Source of the DNA: Cordylochernes scorpioides
Taxonomy: Eukaryota > Arthropoda > Arachnida > Pseudoscorpiones > Chernetidae
DNA length: 64,000 nt
Assembly: GCA_030710605.1 (NCBI GenBank)
Contig: CP092886.1
Coordinates: 46,973,794 to 47,037,793 of the forward strand
Direction of reading: 5' to 3'
Shown piece by piece: positions 1 to 9,062 of this stretch. The notes under the pieces are model-generated. The model was not told where the DNA came from. It was given only the letters and a program-made list of their open reading frames with translations, and did no database searches. The position numbers were made by a program, and so were the translations under genes. Position 1 is the first letter of the stretch. Each line of letters starts with the position of its first letter.

Positions 1-360
1 AACTTACACCCACAGTTGATATTATAATAATGGTAAGAATCACAAAGGAACTCACTGAAAACTGAGTTTTTATTATTATTTCAATTTATATGGTCCAAAT
101 TCTATTATATTAGTATGATAATCAAGTACGAGAATGTCGAAACTATCGCCAAGTTTACTTTTGACAAGACCTGGCCTGGTACCAATCACTTTCCTCCACG
201 GCTGAACCATTATCGTTTCCTTCATGTAAAAATATTTAAAAACGTTAGACATTTTATATTCAATTTACTTCTGTAAACTTAATTTACATTAAAACTATTT
301 TTCGAATTATATTTTTAGAATTTTCATAAAATTTAACTTCTCTCTTTATTTATCAATTCT
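1..360. repeat. non-coding; diverged dispersed repeat fragment
   Basis: No gene is visible. Bases about 130-225 resemble bases about 18430-18515 (shared words cttttgacaagacc, tgaaccattat and gtttcc), so they belong to a dispersed repeat family. The rest is AT-rich and unexplained. Confidence 0.5.
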
Positions 361-479
361 TTAATATCAACACCTGATCTTTTTTTTCTTTCTATTATTC
401 TTTTTTCCATATATACGTGTGTGTGAAAAAATAATAAAAAATATAAATAAGGTCAAGTGTTGATATTAAAAAAAAAAAA

Positions 480-712
480 GGGGGAATATCGTGACCGCGT
501 TCACATAAGCATTTCTAGATAGCAGAGCGCCATCTAGTGGAACAAAAATAAACTAAACCTTTATTTAACTTGTTCCGAGATATTTGGCCAACCCAATTCC
601 TTGCTAAATCAAGAAAAGCCATCCACGAATGCGTCTCGGGCTGTTCCACAAGATGGCGCTCTGCCATCTAGAAATGCTCATGTGAGCACGGTCAGGATAT
701 GCCTTTTTTATT
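480..712. repeat. fold-back copy of hammerhead-repeat family
   Basis: The left arm (about 485-545, containing cagagcgccatctag) is repeated inverted at about 650-705 (tctgccatctagaaatgctc). Between the arms, at about 617-645, lies the 3' half of a hammerhead ribozyme in minus orientation (ccacgaatgcgtctcgggc). A truncated copy joined to an inverted partial copy is a pattern known for Penelope-like elements. The family assignment is inference. Confidence 0.55.
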
Positions 713-1262
713 TTTAATATCAACTCCTGACCTTTCTTCTATTTATTATTATTTATTTATTTTTTCAGATGAAAAGCGTATTTACGCAAACTTTGCCATA
801 AAATACTCATTTCTTGATTTCCCAGGAAACCTCTGGGACCAAATTTTAGTCACAGAGGTACAGTCTACACCACGCTGAAGAGGGCCAACAGCCCGAAATA
901 CGTTCGTGGTTGGCTTTTCTTGATTATAAAGAAAATTGGTTGGCCAAATATCAGGAAACAGTTTAAATAAACGTTTGGTTGATTTCTGTTCCACTAGATG
1001 ACGCTCTGCCATCGAAAAACCCTTCATGTTAATGGTCAGGATATTCCTAATTTGATTTTAATATCAACATCTGTCATTTTTTTTTTATTATTTTTTTTTT
1101 CACACATATATACAATTTTTAAAATTATTATTTTTACATGAACAGCGAATTTACGCAAATTTGACCTTAAATACCTATTTCTTGGTTTTTCAGGAAGCTT
1201 CTGGGACCAAAATTTGGTCGTAGAGGAACAGCCTGTACGCTGAATATAAAGGGGCTATTTTA
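683..1262 (+). repeat. tandem pair of hammerhead-bearing repeat units
   Basis: Two diverged direct copies are visible. The word gtcaggatat begins near 691 and again near 1036, 'tatttacgcaaa' and 'ctgggacca' follow in both, and the hammerhead start falls near 869 and again, decayed, near 1232. The spacing is about 345-368 bp. Ribozymes repeated in tandem at a few hundred bp are typical of retrozymes and of the pseudo-LTRs of Penelope-like elements. No reverse transcriptase ORF lies nearby, so the unit would be non-autonomous or truncated. Confidence 0.55.
869..910 (+). ncRNA. hammerhead ribozyme motif, type I, minimal
   Basis: The conserved core is present in order. Stem I is accacg (869-874) pairing with cgtggt (905-910), 6 of 6 bp. 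CTGAAGA (875-881) fits the CUGANGA rule. Stem II is gggc/gccc (882-885 with 891-894) with a ccaaca-type loop. GAA follows at 895-897. Stem III is very short (atacgt, 898-903), and the cleavage-site nucleotide is U at 904. Minimal type I hammerheads with a tiny stem III are known from Penelope-like elements, where they may work as dimers. The weak stem III makes activity uncertain. Confidence 0.7.
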
Positions 1263-1360
1263 ATATAAGACAGGATATTAAGGATAAAGATATTATTTTA
1301 TAAGACATTATAATGCCTTTTTGTTGTGTTGTATTTTACATGAAACAAAAAAAAAAAGAA

Positions 1361-1735
1361 CTCTTCTTCTTCTTTCTTATCTCCACACACACACTCAATC
1401 ATATTAGGGTATTGTTACCCTGGATGGTGTCTGTTTGACAACCATCATGACTGGATGAAGTAGAATGCGTCTGCCTTTGTCATTAAGACTGGGAGCACTA
1501 CTCAGTGGCAGGCCAACTTAGCTCCAAAAGAAATGGCCGCCTCTGACATGAGGAACAGACACCATGTGCAGCCGCTCCTAACATAGAGTACAGACGCTGC
1601 TTATCCTGTATCCCTGGATCAGGAGTCCTTACAGGGTACCATCAGCCGGGCCAGCTGAGCCCAGGTTTTTTAGAGAGCTTGTTACTGCTCCCCGTCCTCC
1701 TTTTTCATCCGGGCTTGGGACCGACAAAGAACAAA
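1361..1735 (-). repeat. LINE 3' end with GAA-type tail
   Basis: In minus orientation this carries ggtcccaagcccggatgaaa, runs about 370 bp, and ends in a (GAA)n-like tail after gagataagaaag. The same sequence in the opposite orientation lies at about 49640-50022. Shared 3' ends with simple-sequence tails are typical of non-LTR retrotransposons. The clade is not determined. Confidence 0.6.
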
Positions 1736-2042
1736 AATTAACAAAATTTAAAAGAAAAATAAATAAAAGAAACATGTCATATATTATTGATTCAAAGTCG
1801 ACCTGGATATGGTGTGGTCGTCATGGATTCCATCTGAGTCTTTAAAACCCTTTTTCTTTAGTCTTGTAAAGTAGAAAAGTATAAAAAAATGAACATTTTT
1901 CTGATTAACAACAATATCCTGTTACAATATTTAGGCAAGAAATTGATCGGCGAAAGGGTAAGTGAAGGGGAATGAGGGGCGAGATTATACTCTGCCCTAG
2001 TGAATGATGATGGGCGGTGGTGAGAGCCATTAGCCGAGTCAC

Positions 2043-2240
2043 CTGCTGGATGACATCTGGGTCTATCGCAGCACCGAGTCTTATACCGTCTAGTTCAATC
2101 AAGGCAACAAAATGATCGTCTTGAGCAATCAACTTTAACACTTTAATAGACTTAAGAAACAACTTTAGAGATGTATAGAATTGTTTTAGATTACAAGTAG
2201 AGTTGTATCTGAAAGTAAGGTCGTAGTCTGTGCGAGCCAT
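2043..2240 (-). CDS. possible first coding exon, 66 codons
   Basis: An ATG at 2238-2240 in good initiation context (A at -3, G at +4) opens 66 codons, which end exactly at a CAG|GTGACT splice-donor consensus (exon end 2043, phase 0). The open frame runs on both sides (1905-2405), but the donor looks natural. The peptide has a helical, Leu/Lys-rich centre (near residues 18-42) followed by a strand-like stretch and ends DPDVIQQ. I do not recognise the family. No downstream exon was identified, so this could be a chance ORF. Upstream (2250-2600) is GC-richer than its surroundings, compatible with a promoter. Confidence 0.25.
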
Positions 2241-2409
2241 GTTCTGTGTGTATCGGGAGGTGGAGAGGCTACCCCGCGGCAGATGCCGATGGTCCCCCAG
2301 TCGATATTTAATCCTATTGTTAGACTCACTGATTATTAAAATTAACATTCGGGGGGTCCCTCGAGAACAGTTAGGGTGATTGGCCCCCTCCCTCCCCCGG
2401 GACAAGGGG

Positions 2410-3590
2410 CACCAGGGCGACTGCTAGAGGAAATAACATTAAAAATGGTCATATTGTCCCCCACTCTACCCATCTTCCCTCCTCTATTAGAAGTGCAAAT
2501 ATTCTCCAAATTAGTTGTGAATCTCGGGACCGTATTAAAATAAATCCTTTCTCGACCTTAGGGATTTCAGGGACGAGCTCCCCCTATTTGGTCGTCCTTG
2601 ACTTTTGGAGCGACGGGCATTTCCCTGTCTTTTCTATCTGTCTTGAATGAAGTATCCTCAGCTATACATTTACTGAATTCAATTCTGGGATATTTGGCAA
2701 CTTATTGTCGCATTTTTATAATAGCACACAACATGCGAGATATTTGATGTTTTTATATATGTGTGATACATATTATGTAATTAATGTGATTATTAGTATG
2801 CTTTCATAAAAGGAGGGTAGATAAAAAACTAAACAGCTTTCAAATCTTTCTAGATTGAAAGGATAAGTATAAAGATACGTCCCCTCAGATTATACAATGA
2901 TTCTCGAACGCTCTCTATTTAGTCTTTTCCTAAGTCTTTCACTTTAAGAATGATGCTCATGGTAGTGGTCCATTTAGAGACATTTGATCAATTCCTCAAG
3001 CTTCGACTACGGTCCGTTACAATTTCTTGAGGAGCTCTGATGACCAGTATCACCTTCTCAGTAAGTAATCTGCCACTTCCTCTCCACTTGTCAAGCTTTT
3101 AGCATTGTATTATCCATATTTTACTATATATTATTATTATTATTACTATCAGTTGGGTGTGTAATAGTTAAGAGTGACACACACACAATACAAATCCATA
3201 ATATAATAATCTTAAGATGATAATGTTTATAAAATATGGTGATAAAAAATTTACTATGTATAATATATACTAAACTTATTGATAAAAACACAAAAGATTA
3301 TGTATGTGTGATATGTATTATAATAACTCTTGAATATTTTATATAAATTAGTGACCGTCAGCTGAAAATATATAAAAAGTGACGAGACACACACACTTGC
3401 ATAACTGATAAAAATATTTCTAAAATTCAAACGGTTAATATAGGTAAATATAAGAATATAACGCGTTTAAAACATGCGACTTCTTTTTATTGAGACGTGT
3501 ATTCTGGAATGCCACCGCCAATTACCACACAGAAACGGCAACCTGTGTTAATAAGCCTTCCAAGAGAACCCCATCCTACACAAAAAGATC
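2410..3590. other. non-coding, nothing recognised
   Basis: This stretch is AT-rich with short CA/TG runs. Bases 2450-2660 are GC-richer and could be 5' flank of the candidate exon at 2043-2240. No repeat or gene was identified. Confidence 0.4.
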
Positions 3591-3594
3591 TAGT

Positions 3595-3945
3595 TCAAGA
3601 TATAAGGAAATCCAATAAAGAGTTATCTTTCACAGCCACAAAGAAAGATTCTCTCATCCAGACTTCTGCCAGGAGAGTGTACCCTACCGCCACAGCCATT
3701 CCAACGATAAAAATTATCCATAAGTGTGGTCTTCCAGCGCGACACTGAGATGCCATCACTTTAGTTGCTTCCATCAGGTTGACAGAAAGGAGATAGGAAT
3801 TTGCGACGAAAGATGGCGAGGGCATGGAGATTGAAACACCAGGAGTCCTAACAAAGCAAGATTCTGCCCTAGCAATCCCATGAACTACTTGGAATTCCAG
3901 CAGTAGAAGAATCCATTGTGTAGAACCTCTTTTTCTCTTCTGCAT
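3595..3945 (-). CDS. unrecognised 116-codon ORF with signal-like start and membrane segment
   Basis: The ORF starts with ATG. The N-terminus looks like a signal peptide: basic residues 3-6, a hydrophobic WILLLLEF core, then an Ala-rich cleavage-like region near residues 25-29. A second hydrophobic stretch (near residues 76-93, reading LWIIFIVGMAVAVGYTLLA) would be a transmembrane helix. The arrangement resembles a small type I membrane protein, but composition alone could produce it. No family, promoter or polyadenylation signal was recognised, and introns cannot be excluded. Confidence 0.2.
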   Translation of the reverse strand: MQKRKRGSTQWILLLLEFQVVHGIARAESCFVRTPGVSISMPSPSFVANSYLLSVNLMEATKVMASQCRAGRPHLWIIFIVGMAVAVGYTLLAEVWMRESFFVAVKDNSLLDFLIS

Positions 3946-3949
3946 CTAT

Positions 3950-4717
3950 ATTATATCTGGATTGCTCTCTTTTTGAGCCGTAACTAATGAAGTTATTTTT
4001 GAAACTGAATGAATATCTCAATATATTATATGCTTAATATATATGGGGATTTTCCCGGGAGGATATTCATTCATTTTGACGGGAGAGGCGACCTTTATCT
4101 TTATATATAAATATATATACAATATTCTGCATCTATATATTTATATTCTTAATATTTTACAGATATATTATATGCCTAATATTCAGTATCTGCATGTAAT
4201 GATAACGTATTTAAAATGTTGTGATAAAAAAAGGGTATGTGTTATATACAAAGAGTTTTGAAATCAGAGGAGACCAGTATATTTTTCAGTTGGAATTTCC
4301 CTCTGCATCATTGCAATTGGATCAGAAAAGAAAACACGAGAATAATTCCTATATTTTCGAGGTAGAGCGATGGAGATTTCATTCTGTGTGTGAATTTCTA
4401 AATAAATTATAATAGCTAATTGAAGTATGATTAGGTAATGAATGACACGCACAACGCACACTACATTTATATTACTATAATATTATAGCTTAAATATATT
4501 TTACTCCAAAATGATTTATTGAGAAATACTCATTTGCCGAAGTGTCCCATGCTAAAAAATAAATATTATAGCGAGCCAGGCAAATTTTTTCACACACACA
4601 TCTTCAAATTTGATTAAGCTTTGGAATATTCTAATTAAAGGATATGGGAAATATTTTAAATGCTAAATATATATATAGAAGATTTAGAAAACCATAATTA
4701 AAATAATATTTAGAAAA
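3950..4717. other. AT-rich non-coding
   Basis: Bases about 4045-4110 (cgggaggat...cgggagaggcgacctttat) resemble, in inverted partial form, bases 18080-18140, so a short dispersed repeat is present. Otherwise nothing is recognised. Confidence 0.4.
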
Positions 4718-5078
4718 GATGTATATATTGGATTTATAAATATTTTTATTATTCTGATATTTCGAGGGGCAACTCGCCTCTCTTTATCGAGGATGTTCTC
4801 ATGTGTTTAAGTGAGAAACACAAACATCCTCGATGAAGAGAGGCGAGTTGCCCCTCGAAATATCGGGATAATATAAATACAGTCGAACTTGGATAATTCG
4901 AACCCCAAGGGACCATAAAAAAAATTCGAATTATCCAAAAATTCGAATTAAAGATGTTAAATTATTTATATAGGAAATTCTAGGGACCAAGATAAATATT
5001 CGAATTAAAGAGGTTTTCGAATTAAAGAAGTTCGAATTATCCAAGTTCTACTGTATTTATAAATCCAATATATGCATC
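4718..5078. repeat. fold-back element with long internal hairpin, split by a Tigger MITE
   Basis: The outer arms are gatgtatatattggattta (from 4718) and its inverted match ending at 5078. Inside, 4756-4864 is a near-perfect hairpin: arms of about 45 bp (gatatttcgaggggcaactc and its complement) around a short loop. The MITE at 4880-5053 lies between the hairpin and the right outer arm and is flanked by TA on both sides. The word caatatatg next to 'tcc' recurs near 12850, 17040, 53745 and 54150, so the outer end sequence is dispersed. Confidence 0.65.
4880..5053. mobile_element. Tigger/pogo-type MITE
   Basis: This is a 174-bp element with inverted ends (cagtcgaacttggataattc at the left; gaattatccaagttctactg at the right) and TA duplicated at both borders (4878-4879, 5054-5055). 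CAGT-type ends with TA duplication are typical of pogo/Tigger non-autonomous elements. There is no coding capacity. Its ends differ from those of the Tigger at 33339-36032, so that element is not its obvious mobiliser. Confidence 0.75.
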
Positions 5079-5098
5079 TTATATATATATTAAAAATA

Positions 5099-5165
5099 AA
5101 GAAGGCATCTCCTGACCACGAGCACATGTGCTTTTTAGATGGCAGAGCGCCATCTAGTTTCATAT
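5099..5165. repeat. half copy of the hammerhead-repeat terminal arm
   Basis: The sequence gaaggcatctcctgaccacg followed by agatggcagagcgccatcta matches the arms at 485-545 and 55030-55170. Confidence 0.5.
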
Positions 5166-5190
5166 ATATATATATTATTTACGAACTCTA

Positions 5191-5335
5191 TATATACAAG
5201 TATTGCACAATATGCGTTTATCAAAATATAATCTAATTAAACAAGCAGACGGGCTCAATATTTATATTCGCCCCACCGCTTGTTTACTTAGATTAACGCA
5301 CATTGTACAACAATAAGATAATACTTGTATATATA
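5191..5335. repeat. 145-bp fold-back MITE
   Basis: The arm starting tatatacaagtattgcacaa is matched inverted by the arm ending ataatacttgtatata. Pairing continues inward through gcgtt..atctaa..aaacaagc, leaving a loop near 5255. There is no coding capacity. Confidence 0.6.
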
Positions 5336-5499
5336 ATAAAGGAAAATTCAATAGAAAAATAAATATTGGTTCATGCTCTCTTAATTGGGCCCCCATCAAA
5401 GCTGTGGGAGAATGAACTCATTATTTAGAAGGCGTTAAGTTGGGGAGCTGAAACCAATAAGACGAAGTTTGTTCAACAAGAAGCATAGAACTTGCGCAC

Positions 5500-5590
5500 T
5501 GAGTGGCAGAGCGAGTCGAAGAAGGGCGGAGCCGAGAAACCTGATTGGTCGATATACATAACGGTCAATACTCTTCTGAAGTAAACCGCC
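5500..5590 (+). promoter_or_regulatory. possible promoter-like segment
   Basis: A GC-box-like gggcgg (near 5525) and an inverted CCAAT box (ctgattggtc, near 5540) stand close together in a GC-richer island just upstream of the 76-bp array. This is motif evidence only; no downstream gene was identified. Confidence 0.2.
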
Positions 5591-5750
5591 TCGCATGGCC
5601 AACACTTCACCAGAGTTTATGCCCAGAGGCTCTTCAACTCGTGTTAGGCGGCGTAAACAAGCTCGTGCGTCTTTCTTTATCGCACGTTACCTACAGAGCA
5701 TTATTTACCCGGAGTTGAGACGTGGGCTCCCTAAACCGGCTTTGTATATA

Positions 5751-6282
5751 GGTTCTACTTTACCTCGATTTATGCACAGAGGATATTCAACTGTAGTGTA
5801 GATAATGGGCGAAGTGGAAGACATAAGGTCCCCCTTTATCTCGGTTTATGCACAGAGGATATTCAACTGTAGTGTAGATAATGGGCGAAGTGGAAGACAT
5901 AAGGTCCCACTTTACCTCGGTTTATGCACAGAGGATATTCAACTGTAGTGTAGATAATGGGAGAAGTGGAAGACATAAGGTCCCCCTTTATCTCGGTTTA
6001 TGCACAGAGGATATTCAACTGTAGTGTAGATAATGGGCGAAGTGGAAGACATAAGGTCCCACTTTACCTCGGTTTATGCACAGAGGATATTCAACTGTAG
6101 TGTAGATAATGGGCGAAGTGGAAGACATAAGGTCCCCCTTTATCTCGGTTTATGCACAGAGGATATTCAACTGTAGTGTAGATAATGGGCGAAGTGGAAG
6201 ACATAAGGTCCCACTTTACCTCGGTTTATGCACAGAGGATATTCAACTGTAGTGAAGATATAGGTTAAGTGGAAGATATAAG
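5751..6282. repeat. 76-bp tandem array, seven units, alternating dimer
   Basis: Unit starts (ggtcc/ggttc) fall at 5751, 5827, 5903, 5979, 6055, 6131 and 6207, an exact 76-bp period. Two unit types alternate: ggtccccctttatctcgg and ggtcccactttacctcgg. The true recent unit is therefore a 152-bp dimer. Bases 5618-5650 (tttatgcccagaggctcttc) are a diverged outlying unit. Overlapping short ORFs are by-products of the repeat. Confidence 0.9.
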
Positions 6283-8187
6283 GTTCCACTTCATTTAATT
6301 TCAAACACGAGGCTTTCAAACAAAGTCTGTGATTTGGATGAGGTAACTGTCTCGCATTGTTTCTTTGCACAGCGTTTGCTACTTTATCTCGAGACTCGAG
6401 GCATTAGTTAAGCAACCTAGCTTAATCTTGCCTCTACTTCATGGTATTTATAGGTAGTAGTTTGACTGATAATCATCGAGCTATAATAGAAGCAAACTGA
6501 CTTGCATATGCCTCTATGTTTCAATCGTTTACAAAGCGGTTTCATGAACAATTTCAAGCTATAGAAAGAAACGGCATCGAATAACTTAATACCACCGCCT
6601 TTTCCGTACAACGGGTTACAGATGTGAATATGACATGAACGTAATAAGTCGCTTTAAAATCAATACATCACTATGTCTCATTAACATAAAATAGGGCTCT
6701 TCAACTGACACCGAATATGGATGCGTATAAGATAAATGGATTGCTGGCAGGATCAGAAGGAAAGCTCTGGTGGCTTCCTTGTCTAATATATTAGCACATT
6801 TTGTGGTAACAATCACATTAGTATTCCACATGTGTGAAAAAAAAGTAAAACCGAGGTCGCGGGGATGTTCTTCTCCATTACATTTGCATTCTTCTACGCT
6901 ATCAACTCCCCCTTTTACATATATACCTTTTGAATATATATATATATGTTATAAATAATAATAAATAGAGATTTTCTGCTTGTATTTAATTATCTTGAGG
7001 ATTATACTATGTTAATTTTGTCGTGGTTAAAATCTTGAAAGAATAATAATAAGAATGGTTTTGATCAGAGGTTGCTTTAATTGAGCTAAGGAATATATAA
7101 AATACATAATTTGGTAAAAGTGTTGCCTAGCTTAAGGCGAGTAAACAAGGAAAACAAACGATTATTCACATAATGTACAAAGTTTTGAGCCGGCCATTGG
7201 GATAAAACAACAACGAGTTTTTATAGGGGAAGAGTGACCTCTGGCGGTCGATTTAGCAGAGTATTTTATCTATGAAATATATTTGAAAAACATATATTTT
7301 TTTATATAACATATATATAGCTTGTAAAATTTTTAAGTTTGTATGAAGCGTATATACAATTTTAATGTTGTCGTCGGCCAGAATATTTTGAAATATATAT
7401 GCTTAACATGGTTTATCGAAACATTTATTTGCCAAAAAAGTTCATTACCATTAACAAAATTGTTATTTGCGGAGTTTCTAGGACTAACCTTGTTTCTAAC
7501 TTTAGGTAAATGCGTTAAAAACATGGGGTATAATTGTTAGATTTTTATGTCACTCTTCATAGCTCAATGGGTTGCTTAGTTGGAGATAATCGGTTGCCCC
7601 TTTCAATTCTGCCCGCGGCACAGGGGCTCTCGCCCCGCTCTAACGAGAAGAGCAAACATTGGGTGGAGAGAGTTCTGTATCAGACACGTATTGATGTTCA
7701 GCACATTTTCTTCCGCATTAACAATCAAAAGTCATTTGCACAGAGCATTTCTAAATCATTTCGATACTTACATAATTTTGGTATATATCACTAGGAAAGG
7801 TATAGAGAATTATGGAAAATACGGAATAGCGAATTTGATACTTGTAAATTTTAAGGGAGGAAGACATGTGCGAAAAGTGTAAGTCTCCCGTTTAAAAATT
7901 CATTAAAATAAATAATTTTGTTCGCAATCCTTGAGAAAAACGCACACATTTTAATGAAGTAGGTGCCGCAACTTAAACTAGGACAAATTCAGAAAAAAAC
8001 TTTATAAATTTCATAAAGAATCGTTTTTATTTTCTGAATTTGCCAAAATTGGTTTTATGAAAACTTCTTCATTTGAATTTATGCATCTAATGCAAAGATG
8101 AGGAATAGAATCCAATGTGATGTACTAGCGCGCCATCTGTTAGAAGAAAGTTAAACTATTTTTGACACTTAAGCTTCTTTTTAAAAT
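6283..8187. other. non-coding, no gene recognised
   Basis: Two GC-richer patches (6840-6910 and about 7560-7690, the latter with cgcggcacaggggctctcgc) stand out, but no tRNA, exon or known repeat could be made of them. The rest is AT-rich. Confidence 0.35.
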
Positions 8188-8370
8188 AATCAATTTTCTA
8201 CTGCTCTCAATGCGATGATAAAATAATGGGAGGACCTATCTCATCAGTGGTGAACCCTCCAGCGGTAGATGGTAGAATAAACAGGCGATACCGCTGGGAG
8301 GTTTCGCCACTGATGAACCAGGCCCCCTTCCATTATTTTACCATTGTAGTAAGGGCAGTAGAAATTTGAT
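8188..8370. repeat. fold-back MITE with long arms
   Basis: The left arm (8188-8276, containing ctcatcagtggtgaaccctc) is complementary to the right arm (8283-8370, containing aggtttcgccactgatgaac). Outer parts also pair (ttttctactgc with gcagtagaaa). Half copies lie at about 12290-12385 and 47518-47570. The arms contain CTGATGA but no hammerhead GAAA partner. Confidence 0.65.
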
Positions 8371-8889
8371 TTAGTTTAATGAGAAGCTTACGCCGTGAAA
8401 ATAGTTTAATTTTCTTAAAATACAATCTTTTACGCAGCGTATTTAAACAAAACAGGATAGGCGCGCTTTTCGCATACAAGAATGTAACGTAGTTATCATT
8501 TATTGAGATAGAGGGAGGTAGTGATCAGCATCTTTGGTTGTATAATCGGGTACTATCATTATTTTACACACGGATCCTCTTCCTTTGTTATATTTTATCA
8601 CAGTTTTCACAGGAATTCCTTTCACGCACATGTTTAAAGACACCTCTGACCACAGAAGTGAGGGGTTAAAGACATTCTACTGTCGAGGGCCGAGAACCGT
8701 ATGTTGTTGTTCGGCAATACTCAAACTCTAGTTGACATCATTCCGATAGAGGGCGCTAACAATAACACACAATGGCCATGCTTATCGACGTAACAGTTTG
8801 GCATTCTTTCTCGGACTCATTGTCGTATAAGAGCTTCGTGTACTCTCGTACTACTAAGTCTACAGTTCGGTATAAAAGTTGAGAATATT

Positions 8890-9062
8890 AGGAAAGAACA
8901 ACTTCGGGATGAGACAGCAATTTATTTCAGGCAAGAACAAAACTATCAAAGGTAAACAAAAAGATAAGCAAATGAGGGAAATTTACAGAGTAGCAAAATA
9001 TAAGCATAAAAATTAATACTCTGCCAATAAAATAATAAATACTTTATTACAATATCAATGAA
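8890..9062. repeat. dispersed repeat, possibly solo LTR fragment
   Basis: The words acttcgggatga, acagcaatttattt and aggcaagaacaaa, followed by 'agataagcaa' and 'ttacagagta', recur in the same order at 13180-13330, and partly at 59290-59335. Read on the minus strand they give AATAAA followed shortly by a TGTCATCCCGAAG-type sequence, as in the polyadenylation region of an LTR. The LTR interpretation is inference. Confidence 0.45.

Noticed and set aside
5595-5801. 68-codon Arg-rich ORF before the 76-bp array
   Set aside because: It runs into the tandem repeat and shares the repeat words; no independent support.
8235-8325. Hammerhead in the fold-back MITE (CTGATGA in both arms)
   Set aside because: The GAAA partner and stem II are missing; the motif is part of the inverted-repeat arm.
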